Positions 36,371 to 48,700 of a stretch of 64,000 bases of DNA are shown here, piece after piece (the stretch's first letter is position 1; each line of letters opens with the position of its first letter). Both the position numbers and the translations under genes were made by a program. The notes beneath the pieces are model-generated. The model did not search any database and had not been told where the DNA came from. It worked only from the letters and a program-made list of their open reading frames with translations. The stretch is from NCBI RefSeq assembly GCF_964355755.1, contig NC_092675.1:26018412-26082411 (forward strand), read 5' to 3'. The stretch is from Antedon mediterranea (taxonomy: Eukaryota; Echinodermata; Crinoidea; Comatulida; Antedonidae).

Positions 36371-38990
36371 ATCTATATATAAATTTACGTAAGGGCAAAA
36401 TTCGGTAAATCGCGCGTTATTTCTAGAATGTTTACTCGATGGTATATAAAGTTGGTTCGTACTTTCGGTACTGATTTTAACCACCTGGTGTAACCCTGTT
36501 TACTAATTAAATTGAGTTCGATAATTAGTTATTGACGATTAAAACGAATTTAGGTTCAACAATTTGCCCCAAATAGGGGTGTTTTTCGATGGTGGTATAC
36601 ACTGTCTAATGGATGTCCGTCTTGAAAAATACCCGCAGACAATAATACGAGGATGCTTCGCATTTTCCTATCTCCTCCTACGATAATTGTTTTTAATGGC
36701 TGAAAACAGGTTGAACAGCTCGATTATAGCATCATAATGTTGAAGACAGGCCGATTTTCTTTAAAAAATACTATTTTGATAGATTTAATATACGTTTATA
36801 CAAATGTATTGATTTGCGATGAATGGAACATTCCAATCTCTGTTCCACAAGTGTCTATTCCCTCAGGCGTCGTAAAGGCAAGTACAGGTACTGTATACTC
36901 ATAACAGAAATTCGATCCATTATTTTTTCAATCTGTGCTGCAGAGGTTGGATATAAATTTTTTTTAAACGGATAATGAGCTAGCGTTTTCACTCGCCGTA
37001 TATTATGTACACATCTTTATTATTGCAGTTAAACCACCCACATCATCACCCTTCCCTCACTGGCATGAGTAGCGTTGTAAAACCAGTAGAGGATAGGCCT
37101 ACGGTACATCACATGCCCTAAACGCAGAACAACTTTGGTGGTGGGTAGGGTAGGAACCAACTTAAGTATGAATTGGCTCTAAGAAACAATTGAAAACCAT
37201 TAGGCCTACTAATTAAGTTGAGTTAGATAATTTAATATTTATTGACGATTAAATCAAATTTATGATTTTCCCCGAATAGAGGTGGTTTTCACAAATTGTT
37301 TTACATTATATAAACATATACACGTCGTAGTGATGTATCGTTACATGTACTGTACTATTTCAATCGACTATGACGGTGATAGTTTCAACAAAGTATTAAA
37401 TCGCAATGTTTTACTGTGTGTATTATTTGTAAAACAAGAAAACAATTAATATTTCGTTACTAAATGGATAAAGAATATATTTAAAAATTGTTCCTCTTTG
37501 CACCCATCCTCTTCCCCATCCCTCAACCCTAATGTTACATACAAAACACAAATTAAGTTTGTTTAAATTTGACTTAAACAATGGTCTCATTTTGTGACAA
37601 GTTCCTCTTTCGGAAGTAATTCCCAGGGTGCCAATTTTAGTTGAGTACATAAATCACAGTGTCTATTTATTCATTCCTGTAAACGACATGTATTATTGTC
37701 CTGCGGTACGTAAATTTGAAATCGCCAGTTTTTTAACGCTGAAATTATTATGTATTCGAGAACCATCTGTTGGCACGACCTAGATGGTACGCTCGCTTCG
37801 CTCGCGTACCATCTAGTCTATATATAAATTTACGTAAGGGCAAAATTCGATAAATCGCGGTTTATTTCTAGAATTTTTACTCGATGGTATATAAAGTTGG
37901 TTCATACTTTCGGTACTGATTTTAACCGCCTGATGTAACCCTGTTTACTAATTAAATTGAGTTAGATAATTAGTTATTGACGATTAAAACGAATTTAGGT
38001 TCAACGATTTGCCCCAAATAGGGGTGTTTTCTGACCGTGATATACACTGTCTAATGGATGTCCAACTTGAAAAATACCCGCACACAATAATACGAGGACG
38101 CTTCGCATTTTCCTATCTCCTCCTACGATAATTGTTTTTATTGGCTGAAAACTGGTTGAACAGCTAGAGTAGAGCATCATAATGTTGAAGACAGGCCGAT
38201 TTTCTTTAAAAAATATTATTTTGATAGATTTAATATACGTTTATAGAAATGTATTGATTTGCAATGAATGGAACGTTCCAAATTATTGCATACCTCTATG
38301 GTTTAACACAAGTAGGTAAATTTATAGACCCTTGGAGAATAAACAGAAATAGTATTGTAATGCTATACAATACTGCAAATAGGTATTAACCACTTTTGAT
38401 CGCCATTTAAATCAAAAGTGTGTTGGTACTGTTAGATATAATATAAACAAATATACTAATAAACTTTATCACTGTGAGTGTGGGTAGCCCCTACTTTTAG
38501 ATTATAAACACATAATAATATAATACTTTATTACCGTCAGTTGTTTCTCAACGTTTGTATTAATTAATAATTACAAAAATATAAACGTATTAGTGGTCTT
38601 TAAATGTACTTTACTATTTCAATCGACCATGAGACAGTGACAGTTTTAATAAAGTATTAAATCAGAAATGTTTTACTCTATTTAGTGGTATATTATTTAT
38701 AGGCCTATAAAAAAAAACATTTCGTTAATGATTGGATAATAAAGAAATATAAAGAATAATTTAATAAAATTGGGTTTGTTTAAATGAGTCCAAATAACAA
38801 ATTTCGACTAATTTTGTGACAAGTTTCTAGGTGCTAATTTTGGTTGACTACATAAATCATTGTGTCTACTTATTTGTTTCTGTAAACGACAATGTTTTAT
38901 AGTCCTGCCGTACGTACATTTGAAATCGCCAGTTTTTTTACGCTGAAATTACTATGTATTCGAGAACCATCTGTGGGCACGATCTAGTAC
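36371..38990 (-). repeat. Tandem duplication carrying dispersed-repeat copies 2 and 3
   Basis: Two head-to-tail units, about 36371-37779 and 37818-38990. Each starts with an inverted copy of the 13545-14010 repeat (36371-36840; 37818-38282), then shares TACTATTTCAATCGAC (37357; 38608), TTTTGTGACAAGTT and GTATTCGAGAACCATCTGT (37753; 38953). It fills the presumed first intron of gene B. No gene in it. Confidence 0.7.
37780..37816. repeat. Hairpin at the junction of the tandem units
   Basis: CTAGATGGTACGC and its exact complement GCGTACCATCTAG flank an 11-base loop, TCGCTTCGCTC. It sits exactly between the two tandem units. Confidence 0.9.
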
Positions 38991-38994
38991 AATA

Positions 38995-39120
38995 CAATTA
39001 TACTAATTGACGACACTACGCTACACTTTATAAACACCATTAATCGACGCAACGATTTTTTTTAGAAAGTTAAACTACGGTACAGTATTTATAAAACAAT
39101 TGGATTTTATTTGTGTGCGT
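38995..39120 (+). promoter_or_regulatory. Conserved block upstream of gene B
   Basis: The stretch with GACGACACTACGC, TATAAACACCATT (TATAAA at 39029), TCGACGCAACGA and AAGTTAAACTACGGTACAGT recurs at 63650-63770 and partly upstream of gene A (about 26050-26100). Conservation in non-coding sequence suggests a promoter, an enhancer or just duplicated DNA. Confidence 0.35.
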
Positions 39121-39463
39121 GTGTGTGTATATTTTATTTCAGGACTCAAATGATTGGTTATTGTGGTTATTCTGGTAAAATCATAAAATCTGTAGTTTTT
39201 CTACTTGTAATGTTTATTCAAAACCTTTCTTGTATATTGTTATTGGAATTGATTTTAACCAATTAAATAAATTAATTTATACAACGTGTTCTCATTTAAG
39301 ATTAAACAGTTTAAATTTAATTGCAATTTTAAAAGTTCGGTCCAGTTGGTAAGATAATAACTTTTCTTGATTAAATTCAAGATGCTTTCTATGTAGGCTT
39401 ACAGTCTGTGACACAAGCTGGAGATACACTGTCTAATATCATTATCTTTTTCTCCAGGAAAAT

Positions 39464-39683
39464 ATGATTATTACTTTACTAGCTTTGGTTCAAGGAATTG
39501 TTTCCTGTTCCGGTAAGTTAACTTTTAAATACCAATAAAAATAACTTAAAACTCTATAATGTTTTTTTAGATATATTAATACCAACAACACAATCTCATC
39601 GGCGATTATTCAAATCAAGTATGCTGCCAAAAAGCGTCTTCGTATATTGGGCGCATATTGTTTCTAAATTGGTTTTGCTTACA

Positions 39684-39738
<55 letters not shown>

Positions 39739-42700
39739 ACTCAGTTAATAATAATCCAATTGGTATGACTATAATAAGTAATTTGAAATTCTTGATGTAA
39801 TCGAAAATTTTACAAAAATTGTAAGACAGAATTGAACATATTTAATATCATTATTATTTTTTGTAGTTTGAATGATAAAAATGTAGTCTGTGATTTATGG
39901 AATTGTCAATCATACAATTCATTGTATTTATATTCAGGAAATGATGGATATGTAACAGTTCTGAATTTGTCTCCACAAAGCAACGGTAACACAGGGTACC
40001 AATGTTACATTCCTACTACATTCACTGGTTATAATTTGAGTTACGGTAGATCTTTTAGAGTAGCAGATGATGAAAGCTTGAATGAAACATCGTGGAACGT
40101 GCCACGTGATGATCGTAGATATGTCGTATATGATCCAGTAGGAATGGGAGTATACTATTGCAAGATAGTAAAAGATGGCCTCACTACAATCGTTCAAACT
40201 ACTAAAATAGGAGATGATGGTAAGATTATATTAATATCCTGTTAAAACATAATCAATTGAAAACTAATTTCATGAAATGTAAGATGCACGCATCCACACA
40301 CCCGGCCGACACTAGCTATTTCATATTAATTTTTTTTTTTAGAATTTCACCAACATGTACATTATAATATTAGCAGTTTTAATTTAATTGTAAACATACA
40401 TATTTATTATTTATGAAACAGCCTTAATCACGCCAGGTAAAACTAAGAACACAGTAACAGTAAATGTTGGAGATGACGTCACAATTAGTTTCAACACTGA
40501 TTTGAACGGTGATTTAGAGTGGAGGAAAGATGGTTCTCCTCCATTTAAAAATGGGATAGACAAGAGAATGGCATTTAACTCAGTAGAGATCAGTGATTCT
40601 GGAGTCTACGAGATGTATAAGAGTGGTAATCGGTCTCAGCGTCTACATTCGTTTATCAAGTTGATTGTACGAGGTAACATTATTATAGATAGAGTCGTGA
40701 GTGGCGGATGTCAGTGCCATATCTGAACCTTTGACAATATTTTTGCCCAGTATTATAAAAGAAAAGTCTGTAATACAGCATTTAATGTGTACCACATGTG
40801 GTGGATGTATTATGCAAGGTTGGAATAATGGTTAGATTATGATCGTTGGTACTTGGTGATACATTATGAGACACATGTGATCATGTACAGAATCGGCTAT
40901 ATTATTAGTTCTCCTTGTCAAAACATATTTAACATATTGTAGTACAGTAGTTTTTAAGGTCTAAATCCTATTAAGTCAACATTTAAATAAGTAATAATTT
41001 CTTTAATTAAATAAACAAAATAAAAGATTAATTGTATGCTTAATCTGTTTGTAGAGTGTCCACGTCACAAATGGGGTCCAACTGACTGCACTGGTGACTG
41101 TGAATACTGCTATAATGGAGGTGTATGTGATGATAAAACAGGATTCTGTATCTGTGCACCTGGATTTAGTGGATCCACCTGTGAAATTGGTAAGAGAGTC
41201 TTTAGATAATGCAAACTATAACTGAAAATGTCCTTAATATCATCCTAAATTATTATACTTACTTAAAGCTCAGATACAGGCATGAATTTTAAATATAATA
41301 TCTGGTTAATTGTACATAAATCAAATATATATTTGTAACAGAAATCAAGACGAAAAAGCATGAATTTCCCTTAAATATGGTCAAATACAAAATTTGACAA
41401 AAATTTGCCATAAAAACCAGGAAGACTTTTTTTCAGTAGTTAGGTAGTTTAAACCTATGTAATAACATGTCTGGTGACTCCCTAGAAGGTGAAAAAAGAT
41501 GGTGGATATACGGTGAATAATTTTTGCTTTAGCATGAAAATAAAAATCTGAAGTTGAATAAAAATACTAGAAATGTAAAATTCAAGTTATATTACCTATA
41601 TTTAGTCATTTGATAACATTTTTTACCACACCGTTTATTTTTCATAGCTTTTTAAAATGCCTCTCTATTTACAAAATTTGTGTATAAAAAAATAGAGATT
41701 TTACTGTGTAAGTTGAACTATCCCCCCACTGATAAGAAAGTGCTTATTTTCAACAAGCTCGTGTAACACAAATAAAATCCCAAAAATTATGAAACATAGG
41801 GGAAACTATAGATCGATAATTATTGGAATGTATGATCAATAGAAATGTTTTGCCCGCACCTGGCCTTTAAGATTAATAACATGTCCAATAGAGATTTTTC
41901 AAATGGGAAACATTATTAGATTCAAGATTCAAGATTCAAGAAATTTTATTTGTCCATAAAAATGGAAATTCACTTTGCTTGGTAGATTAAAACAACAATA
42001 TTGCAACAATTTAAAACGTGCAGTATTATAACAGATTAAAAATACAAGATAAAAAGTTAAAAATACTGTTAAAAATGTAAAACTATTTAAAAATTGCATT
42101 ATCGTCTTACATTAGAATTGAAAATATGAATGCTATTTACAACGAAGGATTTTCTAGTTCTACAGAGATTTGCTCTTGGAAGTCGTAGCCTACTGTAATA
42201 CCTGATCTATCTAAGTTATAACAGTAATGTAACGGATGAGTGGGGTCTTTCATAATATTGTTTACTTTTTTTTAAATACTTTTTTCATAGATAAATGAAC
42301 ACGGCGTTAGATCAGCTTTAATAATACGTTGTGCAATTTTACGTGGTTTCTCAATATTTTTCTTATCATTTTCAGTAAAGTTATCATAAAAACATCCAAT
42401 GCTAAAAGATAAAATACTTTGAATAATACTTTGATAAAATAGAATTAAAATAGTGTTATCAACTCTAATTTGCTTGAGTTTTCAGAGAAAGTAGAGCCTT
42501 TGAGATGCCTTCTTTGAAATCATGAGAGAGTTTGACTCCCATTTTAATTTGTTGTCAATTATAGTACCTAAGTATTTGTATTGGGTTACTCTTTCAACCT
42601 CGGTTTCTTTAATAGTTATTACATTATGTTCAACTGCGGTTTTACGAAAATCTATTATCATCTCTTTGGTTTTAAGTTCATATCCTCACACCAATTAACA

Positions 42701-45700
42701 AATCTTCCAACTTTATTAACAAATACATTTACATTATGCTTACTATCGCAAAGAAACCCTCTAATTACAGTATCGTCAGCGTATTTTACAATATTGCAAT
42801 CTTTACTTAAAATATTAAAACTACTTGAATAAAAATAGAACAAAATTGGAGAAACACATCCTTAAGGAGCTCCAACACTGATATATTCTTTGTTGGATAG
42901 GATACCATTGCACTTAACCATCTGCGGTCTATTAATCAAAAAACTATATATAACTTTGGCGAGCTGAGGTGGGACATTAAAACTTAATAACCTATCAATT
43001 AAAACATGTGGTAAAATAGTATTAAAAGCACTGGAGAAATCGAAAAAAATAGACCGTACATAATTTCTTTTTGAATCAAGGTGATGATATGTATCATGGA
43101 GATAAGAATTAACAGCATCGTCAACCCCTCTATTTTTCTTGTATGCAAATTGATTCTTATCTGCATTACCAATATTTTCCTTAAGTCTAGAAACAATCAA
43201 CCTAAGCATTTTATTAAATTTGAAGTAATTGCAATTGGTCTAAAATCTTTTGGATATAAACATTCAATAAATAGTTTATTAAAAAACCTAAACGAAAAAG
43301 ATGAGTGTAGCTATTATTGTTAAATGGGAAAATATTACATTAAACACGTTTGTTTTTAAATGTTCTTATTTAATACACAGAATGTGGAGGCAATAAACAT
43401 GGTTGGAATTGTGAAAATTCTTGTACCAGACACACAAGGAACAATGCATGTAAAAACTTTCAGTTCTGCTTACCTGATCCATATGGATGTAGCTGTGTTA
43501 CTGGTTACACAGGGTTGAAATGTGATACAGGTAGGTGTAACCCATTACTAAAATATAATAGGCATATCGTAACTTCGTTTTTAGTTACTTGAAATTTGTA
43601 TTTTATTTTGAATTTTGACCTTATACAATATAAATATATAGATACTTTTATTTACAAACGATGGTCATGAATACATATTTTTTTTTTTAATGATTAACAG
43701 AATGTCCGTTGGGTACATTTGGTGCAGACTGTGCGCAAACTTGTCACTGTAAACAAGGTGGTTGTGTTCGATATACAGGAAGATGCAGTAACTCATCTTG
43801 TGAATTTCCATGGAGGGGAACTAACTGTCAAAGTAAGACCGAATTAAAATGTTTTCCTAATTGATATGGTAAAATATAGTCCATTTGCATTGGCGTAATT
43901 GAACTGTCAAAACAAGGGGTTTAATGATAATTTAATAATAATCAAAATATAACATTTATAAGGTTCTTTTTTTAAATATCGATCGAAAATATTGAGCTAC
44001 ATATAATACAATTATTAAATGTATTCCATGTTGAAAAAGTTAATTCCTAATTCTTTTAGAATGTCAACCTCAATTTTATGGAGAAAATTGTGAAATTGAA
44101 TGTAATAAGCCATGTGAATGTCACAGAGTAACTGGAAGATGCATGGAAGGAACATGCTTTTCAAATTGGCTTGAACCTGATTGTAAAGTTGGTAAGTTCC
44201 TTGTTATGAACACAAAAAAAATCGGTTGCGCAAGCGTGGCGTTTATAACTGAACTGCAGAATCGAATTGAATTAGGCCTCCTCTTTACCGAGCGACATTA
44301 CGTTTTTTCTGAATTTGAATTGTTTCAAACCCATTAATTGTAGAAGAACCAGCAGGGATAGCCAGTTGCTTTAGGTAACTTAGTGGTATAGTATGTATGC
44401 GCGAGAACGTTCTTTTATGTAATGTTAACACGATTAAGAAAAGAACGAAATATAATAACAATAACTAATATTCTATGTATGAGTGATTATAAGGTACAAG
44501 TATACATAACTGTCACATAAATTAATGAGTAGAGTATATATCTCGTTTTCATAAAGATTTCAGTAAGTATAACATACCTAAAAACCATAATTATAAATAA
44601 CGATATTATTTTTATTATCAGAAATAATTGATACCGCATTTGTACCGGCAAATAACAATCAGAACACGACTGCATCATGTTTAGTAAAACATTATAGTAC
44701 AAACAACTTTGCAACAATGATTATGGTGACCAACAAACATTTCACTGAAAACATTACAAAACTGGTAGAAATAGAACAAGATGGTGAGAATATAACAACA
44801 TACACATTTTCTGTGACATCAAATGTTGATTCAACTTACAAATGTGTAATTGTGCATGAAGGATTTTCTGCTCAACGTGAAATCGTTGCTCAAATATTTC
44901 GTAAGTTTAACCAACAAATCTGCATTTACCTGTATTTATAATGTTGTATTTTCCTTGTAAGTATAGAATAATCACAATTCAGATTTAGTTTACACTTAAT
45001 ATGTATATGTGTGTATTTAAATCTCAGCTTATATTGGCTCATAATATCCATGTCGCGTGGAATAAAGTATTTGAAAAGCAATAGATTTGCGTGACCAAGG
45101 CTACTGAAAATAGCCGAAACGTAGCAAGTAAGTACTTGAAAAATGATTTAACAAAAAAGTTAACATTTATTTTTAAATATCCATTTGAAACCTGATGAAA
45201 TTTTTTTACAATAGAGATAGGTATACCACAATATCGTTTTTGTTTTAAAACCTTGTTTAGGGTTACCTTTATATACTGGAAGTATGACGGTACTTACTAT
45301 TTCAAGCTCCTTTATCACCATTGAATGGACGGTATGGAACAGCAATACTGACGATGGAGATGGTCCAGTTGTTGGATACTTTTTATACCACAAACTGAGC
45401 AATACAATTGATTGGAAGAGGACATTATACAATAATTCTTTATCAGGCACTGTTGATGGGTTGATGTGGGATACAGAATACACTTTTGGTGTTTCAGCTT
45501 TAAGACCTGGTGAAGGAGGAGAAGGACCAATTGGAGAAACAACATTCACTGCAAAAACACTTTGCGGAAGTAAGTTTAATCTATTATTATGAATTGTATT
45601 TATTTATTTTAGAGTTTGTAAAAAAAAATTCTGCTATTAGATTTAGATTTAAACATTTCTCAACTTGAATTGTGTAGTTAAGTCATTTACGTGGACCTGA

Positions 45701-48700
45701 TTTAATATTTCACGTAACGGATATGTTGTTTTTCAGGGCCTCCTCCGGTTCAGAACGCAAAACACAGAATGTCAACCTGGGACCCAAACAGTATCCAAGT
45801 AACATGGATAGTACCGGTACGTAAGTTTACAATTAATGATGACATCATGTTCTACTCTTCTAATCTAATGCAACATATTTACAACAAAACCTCAATTCCA
45901 ATTTGTGATAACAGTTCAAAGCAAGTCACACAGTGTTTTCTGCGCAATGTCAGTACAACGCCAAGAATTTATGATTATCATTCGCAATATTGCTTTCACC
46001 ATCAGCTATTTTAAAGCAATGATTGAAATTATTTAAAATTATTAATTAAAATTGGTAAAAATCTCAAGCCCGTAGCCAGGGGAGTTCGTAAGGTTCGAAC
46101 GAACCCCCTTTTTCCTGAAGTGCCCTTTCAAACCAGACTAGCCTAGGCATAGGCCTAGCCCATAGGGTGTCACGAAACCTAAGACCACGAAAGCTAAGAC
46201 CCCCTAAGACCTAAGATCACAAAAGCTAAGACCCAAGACCTAAGATTAATAATTCTAAGATATAATACAGCTTAAAAACAATACTTGTTTATCCATACAT
46301 AATTTTAAACACAGTAGGTTTCATTTATTACCATAAATATAATTTAATACTACCGCAAAACATAGATAAACTCACATTATTTTCGCCCGTTGAGTAAATG
46401 TATATTTTTTTTACAACAAACAAACGGGTTGTTTGTTGGTATATATTTACTCCAATGTGTTGGTTCAGAGGATGTTTTTCTTACGCACCTGCCTTTCTTG
46501 TATTTTGACTCCAAATTTGTTGACTAACTTTATCCTGAATACCACACTTTAAAATTAGGACTTATAAGTACTTTCAGAAGGAGAAACACATAATAACAAA
46601 TAAATAAATCCTTTAAATTTATGATTTTACAGACGTTTCTTTGTATACTGTAATGTAACTCCTCGAGCTCCCCATGCTCAATGTTTTTGTTTCTATGGAG
46701 CGCCAAAAGAGCAACAATAATAGTACAAGTATAAAAACAGAAAGAAAACGAAACAAAAAAACTTATCATGATTTTTAAGTTAAAATTTATTTGCCAGTAT
46801 TTATTTCTTCGTACTTGCATGATTATACTATTATCATTACAATTTTAATTTTACATTGTTCCATCCACACTGTAGATGGATAGAGTTTTCAGCCCTCTAT
46901 ATAATTTTTGATCTTTTGACGTTCCATAGAAACAAAAACATTGAGCATGGGGAGCTCGAGGAGTTACATTACAGTATACTGCTACTAGTGTACTATAGGC
47001 TAGTCATTTTGTGTGCGAGAAAACGTCTGTAAAATCATCAATTTAAAAATGTATTTGTTACTTTTTATGTGATTCTTTTTCATGAAAGTGCCAATTCTAA
47101 GGTGTGGTATTCAGAATAAATGTTGGGAGTTAAAATACAAGGCAGGTGCGAAAGATAAATATTTGTAATCTTAGGTCTTGGGTCTTAGCTTTCGTGATCT
47201 TAGGTCTTAGGGGGTCTTAGCTTTCGTGGTCTTAGTTTTCGTGACACCCCTAGCCGGTATGATGATTTTTTTTTGCATTTTCTGTAGTATAGCCAGCAGG
47301 CAAATGTTACTTTTATTACTAAATAGCAAGATCGTATCATAAAATAGCTAGGCTAGTAATCCCGCCGTTTCCAGTGTATTTTCAATTTTCAATTTATTTT
47401 ACAAAGAAAATTCGTGATTTTACATCATTTGCCGTCTCTTACTTTAGTATTAGCCCCGCAAAAAAACTTAGTTCATTTTAGTTACACTGCGCACGTGTTG
47501 CTTTTCGTAGGGGACGTTCGCCACTTGTGGTGTGTGGTTATTCTAGGCCTGCTTACATAGGGAGTTCTAATTAAGAACTCCTTGCTTCATCACTTGATCC
47601 TTCTTGCGTAGTTATAGGTCTCCTCTTTGTGACCATCACTCTTTTTACACAATAAAAGGAAATTTCCGAAAGCGATCAGTCCGTCATTTTTACGGATCGC
47701 CTGCGCGATCGCGCTCCTCAAACCAGCAATTAACGTCGCTAAACCAAATGGTGTCTTTTATTAAACAAATCAATTTTTATGTAAAAAAATATTGTTAATA
47801 AAAAAACAATATTTAATAGTAGGCCTAAATAATGTGTAATGGAGAAAGAGATTCTTCACTTCTGTCTTTGATGATTCTTTTCCCCGAAAAATGTCAACCA
47901 TTTTGGTTACTAAAATACAGTGGAAAAACATGTGCTGTCATCTTTCCAGCTGCTGCTCTTCTAGTATAGCCAAAGAATATGGTATAGCCATAGCGTGTGT
48001 GGCAGCCCTTTGTAAACACAGCCAATTGACAATCAAATAACCCCTTTTAAGGCACAATATTAACTTTAAAATGATTGTATTTTATTATAAATATTTTGTT
48101 GACTATTTTGCTATATTTTGTTATATTTGTACTGTATTAGTCAAATACATGTAAATAACTCCACATTTTCTGTCCGATTTTTTAGGCCTAGCTAGGTTAT
48201 CCCCTACCTACTTTAGCTAGCCCAGCCAGGTCAAGTAGACCTAGTTGTCCAATGACTCCCAGCCAAGTTAGGCCATGGCCTTATCTCTTGTTTTATACTG
48301 TTGGACTGTATCCTGCAGCCCCCGGGTGGGGGTTGGGGGTCATTATTTCCTCGAAAACACAAGGAGACGTGATGGACTGAAACATGCCGCAGGTGTGTGT
48401 AGGGCACAGTCATGTCGGACAGCAACAGTTTGGTATGGTGCCGCGGTGCGGTGTACAGTATCAGGCATATTTTCTACCAAACATCCTGATATTTTCAATA
48501 ACACTAATTTCCAAGCATCTAGCGCAGGGGCGGACCCAGGGGTGTTGCCTTAGTGGCCCGGGCAACACCCTAATTTCATACTAAATGTTGTTTCTGCCAC
48601 TAAATTAAAATTGAGTCCCATTTCTTCGTATACAATATCCATATTCATACGTTATAGAAGTCCAGTCTGAAAGAGAATATTTGTAAATTGGCACAGCAGT

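Noticed and set aside
39687-39735. CT repeat as a functional polypyrimidine tract
   Set aside because: It lies about 200 bases from the nearest acceptor; a simple microsatellite is enough.
39832-39937. In-frame extension upstream of gene B exon 2
   Set aside because: A good acceptor at 39937 aligns with exon 2 starts of A and C; the upstream residues have no counterpart.
46150-47260. Target-site duplication for the GGGTGTCAC element
   Set aside because: Flanks CATA and CTAG do not form a convincing duplication.
48275-48584. Overlapping small frames in GC-richer DNA
   Set aside because: They lie in nested transposon sequence in intron 10 of gene B and have no known domain.
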